Below, one piece after another: positions 19,154 to 28,552 of a stretch of DNA of 64,000 nt. The translations under genes and the position numbers were made by a program. The number at the start of each line of letters is the position of its first letter. The stretch's first letter is position 1. The stretch spans positions 248,001 through 312,000 of the forward strand of contig NZ_JAUOPE010000003.1 of NCBI RefSeq assembly GCF_030546755.1. The letters run 5' to 3'. Source of the stretch: Colwellia sp. 1_MG-2023. GTDB taxonomy: Bacteria > Pseudomonadota > Gammaproteobacteria > Enterobacterales > Alteromonadaceae. Below the pieces are notes generated by a model. The model searched no databases, was not told the DNA's origin, and saw only the letters and a list, made by a program, of their open reading frames with translations.

Positions 19154-21580
19154 ATGAAATTGCTTAAAAATATTCTTTTATTACTCACCTGTAGTATTTT
19201 TTCACTGCACGCGTCAACGAGCTTTGGTGACTTTATAAAAGGAAAAACCTTACAAGAAGGCTACTTTTCTTTTTATTTAGATGATGACGCGGGCAAAGTG
19301 TACTTAGCTATTGATAAATTTGATCAAGAATTTCTTTTTCAAAGCTCTATGCCACATGGTATTGGTTCAAATGACATTGGACTTGATCGTGGCCAATTAG
19401 GCGATACGCGTTTAGTGCAATTTGAACGAGTCGGCAATAAAGTATTTCTTCGTCAAAAGAATAGTTATTATCGAGCAAACAGTGACAATGTTTTAGAAAA
19501 AAAAGCCGTTGATGAAGCGTTTGCCAGTTCTATTATTTGGGGTTTTAACGTTGAATCTACTTCTGAAGATAAAGCGGTTGTTTTAATTGATTACACCCCA
19601 TTTTTACTTTCAGACATTCATAATATTTCAGATAGATTGAAAAAACGAAAAGAAGGTAATTTTAACATAGACACTAGCCGCAGCGGCTTATATACAAAAC
19701 GAACAAAAGCATTTCCAAACAATACCGAATTAGAAGCAATTGTGACTTATAAAGGCAGCGGTGCAGGGAAATACTTACGTTCAGTCACGCCTGACAATAG
19801 TGCGATGACTGTGAATCTTCATCATTCATTGATTAAATTACCAGATGATAACTATCAAACCCGTGCTTTTCATCCGTACAGTGGCTTTTGGTCACAATCG
19901 TATGCTGATTATGCAAGTGCTATCGATCAGCCATTAATTAAGCGCGTGATCCCTCGCCATCGTTTAGCGAAAAAAAATCCATCGGCGAAAGTCAGCGAAG
20001 CCGTTGAACCCATTATTTATTATTTAGATGCCGGCGTGCCAGAGCCGGTTAAAAGTGCTTTGTTAGACGGTGCTCGTTGGTGGAATCAAGCGTATGAAGC
20101 GATAGGGTATAAAGACGCTTTTCAAGTGAAAATGCTACCTGCTGATGCCGACCCAATGGATGTACGTTACAACGTTATTCAATGGGTACATAGAGCAACA
20201 AGAGGTTGGTCATACGGTTCGTCGGTTATTGATCCACGTACCGGTGAAATAATGAAAGGCCATGTAACTCTAGGCTCATTAAGAGTAAGACAAGATTATT
20301 TAATTGCTCTTGGTTTAACCTCTCCTTTTGAAACGACAAACACTGACACTTCCGCAATGAAAGAAATGGCATTAGCTCGAATTCGCCAATTATCAGCACA
20401 TGAAGTTGGGCATACACTAGGTATCGCGCATAACTTTGCCGCTAGCACTAACGATCGAGCCTCAGTCATGGATTACCCACATCCGTTTATTACGCTTAAC
20501 GATGGTGAAATTGATTTATCAAAGGCTTACGACGATAAGATTGGTGTTTGGGATAAACATGTTATTGCCTATGGTTATAGTGATGTAACCGCAGAAGATG
20601 AGCCGACGTTTTTAGCCAATACCATTAAATCTGCTCAAGAAAAAGGCTTGTTGTATGTGTCTGATGCTGATGCTCGTCCTCATTCAGGAGCTCATAACAC
20701 CGGACATTTATGGGACAATGGTAAAAATGCTAGCCAAGAATTATTAAGAATGCTGGCGGTAAGAGAAAAAGCGCTTGCTGACTTTGGTATCAATAGTATT
20801 CCGGTTGGTACACCTCTATCTGAAATTGAGCCAGTGTTAGTGCCAATATATAATTTTCATCGTTTTCAGGTTGAAGCGACGGCTAAATTAATTGCTGGCG
20901 TGGATTATCGTTATCAAGTGCGTGAAGAACATCAAAACGTTGAATTGTCTGCTGTTGATGGTAAAACGCAAACCGCAGCATTTGAAGCTTTACTAAAAAC
21001 GCTTTCACCCGAGGTGTTAACGTTACCTGAACATATCATTAAGTTAATTCCACCAAAAGCTTATGGTTATTATCGTGATCGTGAAAGTTTTATCAGTAAT
21101 ACCGGTTTAACTTTTGATCCTGTCTCTGCTGCACAAGCTAGTGCAAAACATACACTTACTTTATTATTAAACGCGGGACGTTTAGCACGATTACAACAAC
21201 AAACAATGTTAAATGAAGATATTTTCTCAATCGAAGACCTGCTAGATAAATTACTGAAAGCCACGATTAAAAGTAAGCCTGAAAAAGGTTTGCACGTATT
21301 GACCCAGCAGCGTGTTAATCAGCAAGTAGTGGAACATTTATTAGTGCTATGGCATCAAAATGACTTAGTGAGCGAAGTGAGATCTGAAGTGTTTTATTGC
21401 TTAACTCAACTGAAACATTGGTTGGCAGAAAATAAAAAATCGAGAAAATATAAAGCCATGACTGCACAGTTTTCATTACTTGAAAATCAGATTGAATATA
21501 GCTTAGGGCAGGGGAAATTAATGACGCCTAAATCAACGATTAAAATGCCACCGGGCTCGCCAATTGGGAGTGAATATTAG
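19154..21580 (+). CDS. Exported zinc-dependent metalloprotease (DUF5117/DUF4953 type)
   Basis: An 808-residue secreted protein. The start is the ATG at 19154 (MKLLKNILLLLTCSIF), which has the SD AAGGA and gives a proper signal peptide; the frame is open 36 codons upstream but that stretch lacks any such signal. The zinc motif HEVGHTLGIAHNF (HExxHxxGxxH) is complete, placing it among metzincin-like proteases with DUF5117 and DUF4953 domains. The early FQSSMPHGIGSNDIGLDRGQLG and the ARWWNQAYEAIGYKDAF region are typical of the family. It probably degrades proteins outside the cytoplasm. It is monocistronic with its own terminator. Confidence 0.88.
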   Translation: MKLLKNILLLLTCSIFSLHASTSFGDFIKGKTLQEGYFSFYLDDDAGKVYLAIDKFDQEFLFQSSMPHGIGSNDIGLDRGQLGDTRLVQFERVGNKVFLRQKNSYYRANSDNVLEKKAVDEAFASSIIWGFNVESTSEDKAVVLIDYTPFLLSDIHNISDRLKKRKEGNFNIDTSRSGLYTKRTKAFPNNTELEAIVTYKGSGAGKYLRSVTPDNSAMTVNLHHSLIKLPDDNYQTRAFHPYSGFWSQSYADYASAIDQPLIKRVIPRHRLAKKNPSAKVSEAVEPIIYYLDAGVPEPVKSALLDGARWWNQAYEAIGYKDAFQVKMLPADADPMDVRYNVIQWVHRATRGWSYGSSVIDPRTGEIMKGHVTLGSLRVRQDYLIALGLTSPFETTNTDTSAMKEMALARIRQLSAHEVGHTLGIAHNFAASTNDRASVMDYPHPFITLNDGEIDLSKAYDDKIGVWDKHVIAYGYSDVTAEDEPTFLANTIKSAQEKGLLYVSDADARPHSGAHNTGHLWDNGKNASQELLRMLAVREKALADFGINSIPVGTPLSEIEPVLVPIYNFHRFQVEATAKLIAGVDYRYQVREEHQNVELSAVDGKTQTAAFEALLKTLSPEVLTLPEHIIKLIPPKAYGYYRDRESFISNTGLTFDPVSAAQASAKHTLTLLLNAGRLARLQQQTMLNEDIFSIEDLLDKLLKATIKSKPEKGLHVLTQQRVNQQVVEHLLVLWHQNDLVSEVRSEVFYCLTQLKHWLAENKKSRKYKAMTAQFSLLENQIEYSLGQGKLMTPKSTIKMPPGSPIGSEY

Positions 21581-21611
21581 TTCAGTCTATCTGTTTAAAA
21601 CGTTAAAAAAT

Positions 21612-21632
21612 GAACCGTTAAGCTAACGGTTC
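21612..21632 (+). terminator. Terminator of the metalloprotease gene
   Basis: A perfect 9-bp stem GAACCGTTA/TAACGGTTC with a 3-base loop and a TTTTTT tail, 31 bases after the stop. Confidence 0.9.
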
Positions 21633-21764
21633 TTTTTTGTATAAAAAACGGCTTGAAGAGGAAGGAATCGACAAGCCGAAGTGCAATATCACTTAATGAT
21701 AAATAAGTGGGTTGCAAAAATTCAAAAGTCTTAACGCGTGTGATTTTTAAGACTGTTAATATCG

Positions 21765-21926
21765 TTAGTTTTCACAACACTTTTCAGTTTGATCTTTAAC
21801 TATTTTCGCTATACGAACCGAGTTTAATGGTGCTTCAATAGTGGCCAAACTTTCAAAAAAATTACTTTTAAAACCTGCACTGAACCATTGACTGAACAAT
21901 GAATAGTTTGATTTGATTAAACGCAT
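21765..21926 (-). CDS. Small protein of unknown function, 53 residues
   Basis: An ORF on the minus strand starts MRLIKSNYSLFSQWFSAGFK and ends EKCCEN. The SD AAGGAG is ideally placed 5-6 bases before the ATG, which is the main support for it being real. It has no clear membrane helix, carries a basic N-terminus and has two adjacent cysteines near the C-terminus. It lies alone between the metalloprotease terminator and the divergent MocR gene. A loose inverted repeat (CGGCTTG at 21649-21655 with CAAGCCG at 21672-21678) lies downstream and could end its transcript. I do not recognise the family. Confidence 0.55.
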   Translation of the reverse strand: MRLIKSNYSLFSQWFSAGFKSNFFESLATIEAPLNSVRIAKIVKDQTEKCCEN

Positions 21927-22082
21927 ATAAACTCCTTAGTTTTGATCTCATAAAAGTGATGAGATATGAATGATTGATAGACAGTTTACGGAAAATTTGA
22001 TGTAATAACATACACAAAAAAATAGAAATGAAACCTATACAGTTTTGCGATTAAAGATTAGGTAAATGGACATAACGTTATT

Positions 22083-23528
22083 ATGCGATTACTCGATAAA
22101 TCATCTTCAGAATTTCTCTATCAACAAGTGATCGATTTTATCGATCGTCAAGTTGAAAGTGGCGTATTGCGAGCAGGAGATAAACTGCCGAGTTTACGAA
22201 AGCTCAGCCGCCAATTTGATATCAGCGTGCCAACGGTAAAGCAAGCTTATATTGAACTTGAACGACAAGGCTGTATTTCTGCTCGCCCTCAATCTGGCTA
22301 TTATCTTAAAGCAAAGCAAGCGAGAACGTTATTACCGATGCGGGCTAAATGGGCTTGCTGTCAACCAGTAGAAGTTTCGTGTCGAAGTTTAATCGAACAA
22401 GTGTACGATGCCGTTCATTTACCTGATACTGTTGCATTAGGGATATCTAATCCGGTAAATGCTCATCCGCCAGATAAAGCTTTAGCGCGTTTAATGCGAT
22501 CTGTGTTAAGTCGAGTCGCTGAAAAAGCGGTGAGTTATGGGCCTATCAATGGTGATGCTAAATTACGATTAACCTTAGCGTTACGCTATCAAGAATTAGG
22601 GATTGATGTGAACCATCAAGACATGGTGATCACGAGCGGTGCTCAAGAAGCGCTATCTATCGCCTTACAATGTGTGGCAAAACGAGGTGATATAATTGCT
22701 GTTGAGTCCCCCTGTTTTTTTGGCTTAATTGAACTGATTGAAAGTTTAGGGATGAAAGCGCTGGAAGTATACACTTGTACTGAAGAAGGCGTGTGTGTCA
22801 GCGAATTAGCTAAGGTTCTCGATCAACATAAGGTATCAGCCTGTTTATTTTCAACGGCAATTAATAATCCGCTTGGCTCTTTGATGACGAACGAACAACG
22901 TCAAGCCTTAGTTAAGTTGCTAGAGTCTCGTGATATTCCTCTTATTGAAGACGATGTTTATAGCGATATTTATTTTACTGAAAATAGACCTGTGCCAGCG
23001 CAGCTATATTCTGAAAAAGGCTTAGTGATGACGTGTTCATCTTTTTCAAAAACTGCTGCACCTGGATATCGAATAGGCTGGTTAATTCCCGGTAAATTTG
23101 AAGAAACGGCGAAAAGAATTAAACGTGCTCAATCTTGTTCTACCGCTATGCTTCAGCAATGGACATTAACGGATTATTTATTAAGTGGTGAATATGATCG
23201 TCATTTACAAGTACTGAGGAAAACTTTACGTTATAACCTTGAGCGAATGAGAGAACTCGTTGCGGAACATTTTCCTCATGAAGTTTGTATTTCAAAACCA
23301 CAAGGAGGTAGCGTGCTTTGGATACGCTGTCGCTCTCATGTTGATACTAGTAAAATTTTCTTAAAAGCGATTGAGCAAGGAGTAAGTTTTGCTCCAGGAG
23401 AAATTTTTTCACCTTCAGGACAATACAAAAATTATATGCGTTTAAGTTTTGGAATTAAATGGAGTGAAAAAATCGATCATGCTTTGGCAACGTTAGGTAA
23501 ACTTGTTTATGAGTATTCGAAAAAATAA
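22083..23528 (+). CDS. MocR-type regulator (GntR HTH fused to PLP aminotransferase fold)
   Basis: A 481-residue protein. Residues 1-75 form a GntR winged helix (LYQQVIDFIDRQVESGVLRAGDKLPSLRKLSRQFDISVPTVKQAYIELERQG). The rest is an aminotransferase class I fold with the PLP lysine in SSFSKTAAPGYRIGW and the aspartate/tyrosine region IEDDVYSDIYF. Such MocR proteins sense PLP or an amino compound and regulate neighbours. It overlaps the next gene by one base (TAATG), so the Bcr/CflA exporter is in the same operon and is the likely target. Confidence 0.92.
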   Translation: MRLLDKSSSEFLYQQVIDFIDRQVESGVLRAGDKLPSLRKLSRQFDISVPTVKQAYIELERQGCISARPQSGYYLKAKQARTLLPMRAKWACCQPVEVSCRSLIEQVYDAVHLPDTVALGISNPVNAHPPDKALARLMRSVLSRVAEKAVSYGPINGDAKLRLTLALRYQELGIDVNHQDMVITSGAQEALSIALQCVAKRGDIIAVESPCFFGLIELIESLGMKALEVYTCTEEGVCVSELAKVLDQHKVSACLFSTAINNPLGSLMTNEQRQALVKLLESRDIPLIEDDVYSDIYFTENRPVPAQLYSEKGLVMTCSSFSKTAAPGYRIGWLIPGKFEETAKRIKRAQSCSTAMLQQWTLTDYLLSGEYDRHLQVLRKTLRYNLERMRELVAEHFPHEVCISKPQGGSVLWIRCRSHVDTSKIFLKAIEQGVSFAPGEIFSPSGQYKNYMRLSFGIKWSEKIDHALATLGKLVYEYSKK

Positions 23529-24724
23529 TGACAAATTCTGATCAAACTACTCATCAAGTCTCGTTAAAGCTCTTATTGCCCTTATTAGCTTCAATCATTG
23601 CACTTTCTCCTTTAGCGATTGACATGTATTTACCTGCCATGCCAATTATCGCCGAGCAACTTTCTACCAATATGTCATCTGTTCAAAATAGTCTCAGCAT
23701 TTATTTGTTAGGTTATGCATTAGGGTTATTATTTTTTGGACCATTGGCAGATAAATATCGCCGAAGAACATTAGTCATGATTGGCATTTCGGGCTTTACC
23801 TTGGTGAGTCTAGCTATTCCATTTACAACGTCAATTGAACAATTTTTAATCTTGCGATTTGCACAAGCGTTTATCAGTAGTGCTGCAACAGTGGTTGTCC
23901 CTGGGACAATCAAAGAACGTTATGGCAATAATACCGCGAAAGGTTTTTCTTATGTTTCAATGATTATGATGGTTGCACCAATGATTGCACCAAGTATCGG
24001 TAGTGTTTTATTGCTACATAGTTGGCAGGCGATATTTACGGTATTAGGAGTGTATAGCCTATTCATTTTGACTCTCGCTTATCGCTTTTTACCTGAAAAG
24101 AAACAAGCTGTCGAGGTAGGAAGCGTTAACTTTTTAGCGCGATATAAAGTGGTATTGGGTCATAGAAAGTCACGATTAGATCTCTTAAGTTCTATGGTTA
24201 TTTCATTAGCTTTTTTTGCGTTTATTACCGCTATTCCCTTTGTTTACTTAACGGTTTTTAAAGTGTCTGAATTTACTTTCAGTTTCCTCTTTGGCATTAA
24301 TGTACTTACGTTAATAACCGCCCATTTTATCAATACTCGTTTAGTGACAAGAAAGGGCTCTAGAACTATGCAGTCTTACGGCTTAGTGGTTGCAATATTA
24401 GCTTCCAGCGGGTTAGTCGTAGTGCAGTATTTTCAGTTTTCGCTTATTTATACGGTCGTGGCGCTTTTACCTTTGATGGGCAGTATTTCAATGATTGCTG
24501 TAAACACTGACGCCTTAATTTTGTTAGAGTTTAATCGAGAGTCAGGTACTGCAACGGCTGTTATAGGAACATTACGTTTTGGTATTGGTTCACTGGCAGG
24601 GCCAATTCTTGCGTATTTTTATGATGGCAGCGCATTACCTTTTGCGATGTTAATGTGGGGTTCGGTTATTGTAGTTTTACTATGCCAATTGTCACATTGG
24701 GTGAGAAACAGCGCGAAAAGTTAA
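23528..24724 (+). CDS. Bcr/CflA-family MFS drug-resistance transporter
   Basis: A 398-residue MFS protein with about 12 helices. The N-terminal helix carries LSPLAIDMYLPAMPIIAEQL, the DHA1 Bcr/CflA signature, and motif A is GPLADKYRRRTLVMIG. Members export drugs such as bicyclomycin or small metabolites by proton antiport. The start codon overlaps the stop of the upstream MocR gene, so the two are translationally linked. The substrate is not predictable. Its end is 8 bases from the convergent Cys-rich gene at 24733. Confidence 0.9.
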   Translation: MTNSDQTTHQVSLKLLLPLLASIIALSPLAIDMYLPAMPIIAEQLSTNMSSVQNSLSIYLLGYALGLLFFGPLADKYRRRTLVMIGISGFTLVSLAIPFTTSIEQFLILRFAQAFISSAATVVVPGTIKERYGNNTAKGFSYVSMIMMVAPMIAPSIGSVLLLHSWQAIFTVLGVYSLFILTLAYRFLPEKKQAVEVGSVNFLARYKVVLGHRKSRLDLLSSMVISLAFFAFITAIPFVYLTVFKVSEFTFSFLFGINVLTLITAHFINTRLVTRKGSRTMQSYGLVVAILASSGLVVVQYFQFSLIYTVVALLPLMGSISMIAVNTDALILLEFNRESGTATAVIGTLRFGIGSLAGPILAYFYDGSALPFAMLMWGSVIVVLLCQLSHWVRNSAKS

Positions 24725-24732
24725 ATACCAGT

Positions 24733-24951
24733 TTATCGGTATGTAGTATCTATTTTTTGTAATGGATTTTGAGTAGATTCGACTATGATTTCAGGGTTTT
24801 CTGGGCTTTCAGTTTGTTGTTGCCACTTTTTTAAGTCAGCATAATGTTGGTCCCATACACAAGGAGAGCAAGCACCGCCGCCACAACAATCATCATCGGC
24901 AGGCGGCACGGGTTTAGTCGATAAGGGTGAAATTATAATTGGTTTAGTCAT
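24733..24951 (-). CDS. Oxidoreductase-like small Cys-rich protein
   Basis: A 72-residue protein with the core DDDCCGGGACSPCVWDQHY, which matches the Oxidored-like N-terminal domain (PF09791): a CC pair, then C-x2-C, then VWD. In that family the cysteines are thought to bind metal or be redox active, but the function is unproven. The rest is a low-complexity acidic and polar tail. It lies 12 bases downstream of a shorter paralogue with the same cysteine core, so the pair looks like a local duplication in one operon. Confidence 0.8.
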   Translation of the reverse strand: MTKPIIISPLSTKPVPPADDDCCGGGACSPCVWDQHYADLKKWQQQTESPENPEIIVESTQNPLQKIDTTYR

Positions 24952-24963
24952 GATCAGATTAAA

Positions 24964-25128
24964 CTAATCGTCATCTTTTTGATTGGCTGCTTTTTCTTGC
25001 AATTCAACTTGCTGTAAACGCCACTTTTTACGCTCTGCATAGTAAAGATCCCATACACAAGGTGTACAGGCTCTATCGCAACATTCTCCATCTGCGGGCG
25101 GTTGTGGTTTTTCTAATAATTCAGACAT
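24964..25128 (-). CDS. Second oxidoreductase-like small Cys-rich protein, 54 residues
   Basis: An ORF starting MSELLEKPQPPADGECCDRA, then CTPCVWDLYYAERKKWR and a lysine/aspartate-rich end. The pattern CC-x3-C-x2-C-VWD repeats that of the neighbouring 72-residue gene (CC-x4-C-x2-C-VWD), and both have a proline-rich lead-in and a W about 10 residues after VWD. It is a complete gene, first in the pair. It would be missed by a 60-residue cut-off. Function is unknown beyond the domain. Confidence 0.78.
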   Translation of the reverse strand: MSELLEKPQPPADGECCDRACTPCVWDLYYAERKKWRLQQVELQEKAANQKDDD

Positions 25129-25181
25129 AGGATGAATTTGCTCTAATAATTTTTCTACTAACGTTTGTAAAGTGCCTTAGA

Positions 25182-25772
25182 TTAATCTTGATATCCCCAA
25201 GGAGCAGCAGGTGTTTTCACTGGTTTTGTTAAATCAAAATCTACGCGAAATTCTCTGCCTTGTCTGATCAATCGATAAGTAAATTTTTCAGGGTAAATAT
25301 ACATTTGCCAAGTATTGCCTATCGATTGAGGAATACCGCCTTGAACAAATGTTTCTTTTGAGTATTGATCTGCAGGAAAAGATTGTACTTGTGGCCAGCC
25401 TGCGTCAACGGTATGCCCACCATACATAGTTAATTCATCATTACTGCCGTCTTTGTGGCGATGATCATGCTTTAACGATAAACCAGAGCCGGTTTTAGTA
25501 ATTATCCATGTTCTTGATGCATCTTCACCAACATGAAACGGAATATGCAGAGTGCTATCACTACAACTTCTCACATGCATAATTAATTCTTTGTTAGCAA
25601 ATCCATCACTTTTGGCATTATCTACGGTAACGGTTCCTGTAAATGCTTTACCACAATGCTGCTTGATGTTATTGAAAAATTGTTCATGACTATCAATCGA
25701 CACTAAGGGCGCATCGGCCAAGGCGTTTAAGGAAATAAGAGCAATAAATATTGTAGTTATTAGTTTTTTCAT
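25182..25772 (-). CDS. Conserved exported protein of unknown function
   Basis: A 196-residue protein with a clear signal peptide (MKKLITTIFIALISLNALA, cleavage before DAP). Two cysteines, in QHCGKAF and VRSCSDS, could form a disulphide. The body contains polar, histidine-rich strands (LKHDHRHKDGSNDELTMYGG) that read as a beta-rich fold. No family name is recalled. It is transcribed in the same direction as the two Cys-rich genes, 53 bases upstream of them. It is separated from accC by a terminator. Confidence 0.75.
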   Translation of the reverse strand: MKKLITTIFIALISLNALADAPLVSIDSHEQFFNNIKQHCGKAFTGTVTVDNAKSDGFANKELIMHVRSCSDSTLHIPFHVGEDASRTWIITKTGSGLSLKHDHRHKDGSNDELTMYGGHTVDAGWPQVQSFPADQYSKETFVQGGIPQSIGNTWQMYIYPEKFTYRLIRQGREFRVDFDLTKPVKTPAAPWGYQD

Positions 25773-25812
25773 GGCGTGGTTACCTGTAATTAATTCACGG
25801 GTAGTGTAAACA

Positions 25813-25838
25813 AAAAAGCCTGCATAAGCAGGCTTTTT
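25813..25838 (-). terminator. Terminator of aroQ-accB-accC
   Basis: A perfect 11-bp stem AAAAAGCCTGC/GCAGGCTTTTT with an ATAA loop, 18 bases after the accC stop. Confidence 0.9.
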
Positions 25839-25855
25839 ATCGACGAGAATAATGA

Positions 25856-27202
25856 TTATTCGTTTTCAGAAAGTTTCTTTTCTAAATAATGGATATTTGC
25901 TCCGCCATTGACAAAACCTTGATCATTTAAAATATCTTTGTGTAAGGCAATGTTGGTTTTAATCCCATCTATGACTAATTCATTTAAAGCATTGCGCATA
26001 CGAGCAATAGCTACATCACGGTTATCACCGTAAGTAATTAGCTTACCGATCATCGAATCATAATGTGGTGGCACTGAATAATCAGCATAAATATGAGAAT
26101 CCCAACGCACACCCATACCACCAGGAGGATGGAAGCGGGTTATTTTACCCGGTGAAGGGATAAAAGTTCGTGGATCTTCAGCATTAATACGACACTCAAT
26201 TGAATGGCCTGCAATTTTTATATCTTCTTGGGTATAAGATAAAGGCTGACCAGCGGCCACTCGTAATTGCTCTTTAATTAAATCAACGCCAGTGATCATT
26301 TCAGTCACAGGATGTTCCACTTGAATACGGGTGTTCATTTCAATGAAATAGAACTCTCCGTTTTCATACAAAAACTCAAACGTTCCTGCGCCACGGTAGT
26401 TAATGTCGATACAAGCTTTACAACATCTTTCGCCAATCTTAGCGCGCATTTCAGGTGTAATACCTGGCGCTGGAGCTTCTTCAACTACTTTTTGATGACG
26501 ACGTTGCATAGAACAATCACGCTCACCTAAGTGAATAGCGCCACCTTGCCCATCAGCAATAATTTGAATTTCAACATGACGTGGGTTTTCAAGGAATTTC
26601 TCCATGTACACCATATCATTTTTGAAAATTGTCCCTGCTTCTCTTTTTGTGAGTGCGATCGCTTCGAGTAATTCTTCTTCAGTGCGAACAACACGCATAC
26701 CTCGACCACCGCCGCCACCAGCTGCTTTAACAATTACTGGATAACCAATACGCTTACCGTGAGCGATATTGAGTGCATCATCGTCTGTTAATGGTCCATC
26801 AGAACCAGGAACACAAGGAACACCAGCTTCTTTCATGGCCTTAATTGCTGCAACTTTATCCCCCATAATACGGATGCTTTCTGCTTTAGGGCCGATAAAA
26901 GCAAAGCCTGATTTTTCTACTTGCTCAGCAAAATCAGCATTTTCAGCTAAAAAACCATAACCAGGATGAATGGCAACAGAGTTAGTAACTTCTGCTGCTG
27001 TAATAATGGCTGGTATATTTAAGTAACTATCAGGTGCCGGCGCTTTACCTATACAAATAGTTTCATCTGCTAATAATACGTGCTTGAGGTTTTTATCTGC
27101 TGTGGAATGTATCGCAACAGTTTTAATACCTAGCTCTTTACAAGCACGCAGTATTCTCAATGCAATTTCGCCTCTATTGGCGATAAGTACTTTATCTAAC
27201 AT
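25856..27202 (-). CDS. accC: Acetyl-CoA carboxylase, biotin carboxylase subunit
   Basis: A 448-residue ATP-grasp enzyme that carboxylates the biotin on AccB with bicarbonate and ATP, the first step of fatty acid synthesis. The start [25 protein letters not shown] is canonical. The ATP-binding glycine loop is [12 protein letters not shown], and the bicarbonate/catalytic region is [14 protein letters not shown]. The length matches E. coli AccC (449). It follows accB by 24 bases in the aroQ-accB-accC order usual for gammaproteobacteria. Confidence 0.98.
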   Translation of the reverse strand: MLDKVLIANRGEIALRILRACKELGIKTVAIHSTADKNLKHVLLADETICIGKAPAPDSYLNIPAIITAAEVTNSVAIHPGYGFLAENADFAEQVEKSGFAFIGPKAESIRIMGDKVAAIKAMKEAGVPCVPGSDGPLTDDDALNIAHGKRIGYPVIVKAAGGGGGRGMRVVRTEEELLEAIALTKREAGTIFKNDMVYMEKFLENPRHVEIQIIADGQGGAIHLGERDCSMQRRHQKVVEEAPAPGITPEMRAKIGERCCKACIDINYRGAGTFEFLYENGEFYFIEMNTRIQVEHPVTEMITGVDLIKEQLRVAAGQPLSYTQEDIKIAGHSIECRINAEDPRTFIPSPGKITRFHPPGGMGVRWDSHIYADYSVPPHYDSMIGKLITYGDNRDVAIARMRNALNELVIDGIKTNIALHKDILNDQGFVNGGANIHYLEKKLSENE

Positions 27203-27226
27203 GGAATTACCCTTATTTTAGTGGGC

Positions 27227-27670
27227 TTATTCAATGATGAATAGCGGTTGGTCGAATTCAATAGCATCTTCGTTATTGGCTAATATCTCTTTAATTACGC
27301 CAGATTTATCCGCTTCAATTTGATTCATCATTTTCATTGCTTCTAGAATACATAAAGTATCGCCAGCATTAACATGTTGACCAACTTCAACAAATGCAGG
27401 AGCGTCAGGTGAAGCTGATGCATAGAAAGTACCAACCATTGGAGAGCGAACTACATGGCCTGATATCGCAGCTGGAGCCGCAGGCTCAGCTGTTGGAGCT
27501 ACTGGAGCTGGAGCAGCAACGGGTGCCGCTTGTTGAACCATTGGTGCGGCTTGCATTACTGAACCGCCGCGGCTAATTCTTACAGACTCTTCACCTTCTG
27601 AAATTTCTAATTCATTGATTCCTGACTCTTCAACCAGTTCAATTAATTTTTTTATTTTACGAATATCCAT
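27227..27670 (-). CDS. accB: Biotin carboxyl carrier protein of acetyl-CoA carboxylase
   Basis: A 147-residue carrier. Residues 1-36 are the AccB N-terminal domain ([17 protein letters not shown]). Residues 40-70 are a mobile Ala/Pro-rich linker. The C-terminal biotinyl domain holds the acceptor lysine K113 in EAMKM. It shuttles carboxyl groups from AccC to AccAD. It lies between aroQ and accC. A perfect inverted repeat in the 58-base aroQ-accB spacer may modulate read-through from aroQ. Confidence 0.97.
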   Translation of the reverse strand: MDIRKIKKLIELVEESGINELEISEGEESVRISRGGSVMQAAPMVQQAAPVAAPAPVAPTAEPAAPAAISGHVVRSPMVGTFYASASPDAPAFVEVGQHVNAGDTLCILEAMKMMNQIEADKSGVIKEILANNEDAIEFDQPLFIIE

Positions 27671-27706
27671 GAGATTACCTTTTAACTGTTTATATTATGT
27701 AAGTTT

Positions 27707-27732
27707 ATAATTGATTTATTTACATCAATTAT
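27707..27732 (-). other. Inverted repeat between aroQ and accB
   Basis: A perfect 9-bp inverted repeat ATAATTGAT/ATCAATTAT with an 8-base loop, overlapping the aroQ stop codon. It has no U-tract, so it is more likely an mRNA structure or protein site than a full terminator. Confidence 0.45.
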
Positions 27733-28184
27733 GACAAATTCTTTGTTAAGTACTGATGAGCGCTCGTTAATGCGTAGCCATATCCAATAGGGCCTAAGCC
27801 ACAAATTACGCCTTGTGAAACATCCGATAAATATGAATGTTTTCTAAAATTTTCTCTGGCATGTACATTAGATAAATGTACTTCAATAAATGGGATATTT
27901 ACTGATAATAATGCATCTCTCAATGCAACGCTGGTATGCGTTAATGCTGCAGGATTAATTATTATAAAATCAATCGCTTGAAATGCTTGATGTATTTCAT
28001 TTATTAATTCAGATTCAGCATTGGTTTGAAAATGAGAAAGTTCAATTTCAAGATCATTAGCACGCAGTGTTAGATCATTTATTATGTCATCAAGGGATAA
28101 TGAACCGTAAATCTCAGGTTCACGTTTACCCAACATATTTAAATTCGGTCCATTTAGCACTAAAACTTTAAACTTTGCTGCCAT
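27729..28184 (-). CDS. aroQ: Type II 3-dehydroquinate dehydratase
   Basis: A 151-residue enzyme of the shikimate pathway that dehydrates 3-dehydroquinate to 3-dehydroshikimate as a dodecamer. The start region [18 protein letters not shown] carries the catalytic arginine and tyrosine (Y26). [17 protein letters not shown] and [17 protein letters not shown] supply the other active-site residues. The length is typical (about 150). It is the first gene of the aroQ-accB-accC operon, and the promoter must lie in the 28185-28320 region. Confidence 0.97.
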   Translation of the reverse strand: MAAKFKVLVLNGPNLNMLGKREPEIYGSLSLDDIINDLTLRANDLEIELSHFQTNAESELINEIHQAFQAIDFIIINPAALTHTSVALRDALLSVNIPFIEVHLSNVHARENFRKHSYLSDVSQGVICGLGPIGYGYALTSAHQYLTKNLS

Positions 28185-28522
28185 TTTCTGAGAAACACCT
28201 AATAAAAGTCGTTATAAATAATATCATCACATAAAAAGCGTTATGATGGAATTGTTTATGACAAATTATATAAATTAAATCAATTTTCCGATTATTATAG
28301 TGTTTTCGACGAATTTAGCAGCAAAATACTGGTCTAATCTCTTTGCCTGAAAAAATATCGTAAAAGTTATTCAGATAAAGTTTTGTTATTTCATTAGTTT
28401 TGGCTAGACTTATAGTTGGTTGTTTCGTTTCTATTTGTAGGATTTTTAGAGACTTAGCATAAACGCAGTATTGAATATTACACCATACTGCTAGTGATTG
28501 TTTTGGATTAATTGATAGGGAC
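28185..28522. other. Divergent spacer, aroQ / binding-protein operon
   Basis: About 340 bases of AT-rich DNA without a convincing gene. A 72-codon minus-strand ORF (28315-28533) has no SD or family resemblance and I treat it as spurious. The region should contain the promoters of aroQ and of the 28.5-32.6 kb operon. I recognise no specific operator. Confidence 0.5.
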
Positions 28523-28552
28523 ATTGTCATCAATCGTTTTCTTTATTTTTGT

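Noticed and set aside
28315-28533. 72-codon minus-strand ORF in the aroQ spacer
   Set aside because: There is no SD or recognisable domain, the composition is erratic, and it overlaps the probable promoter and start of the binding-protein gene.
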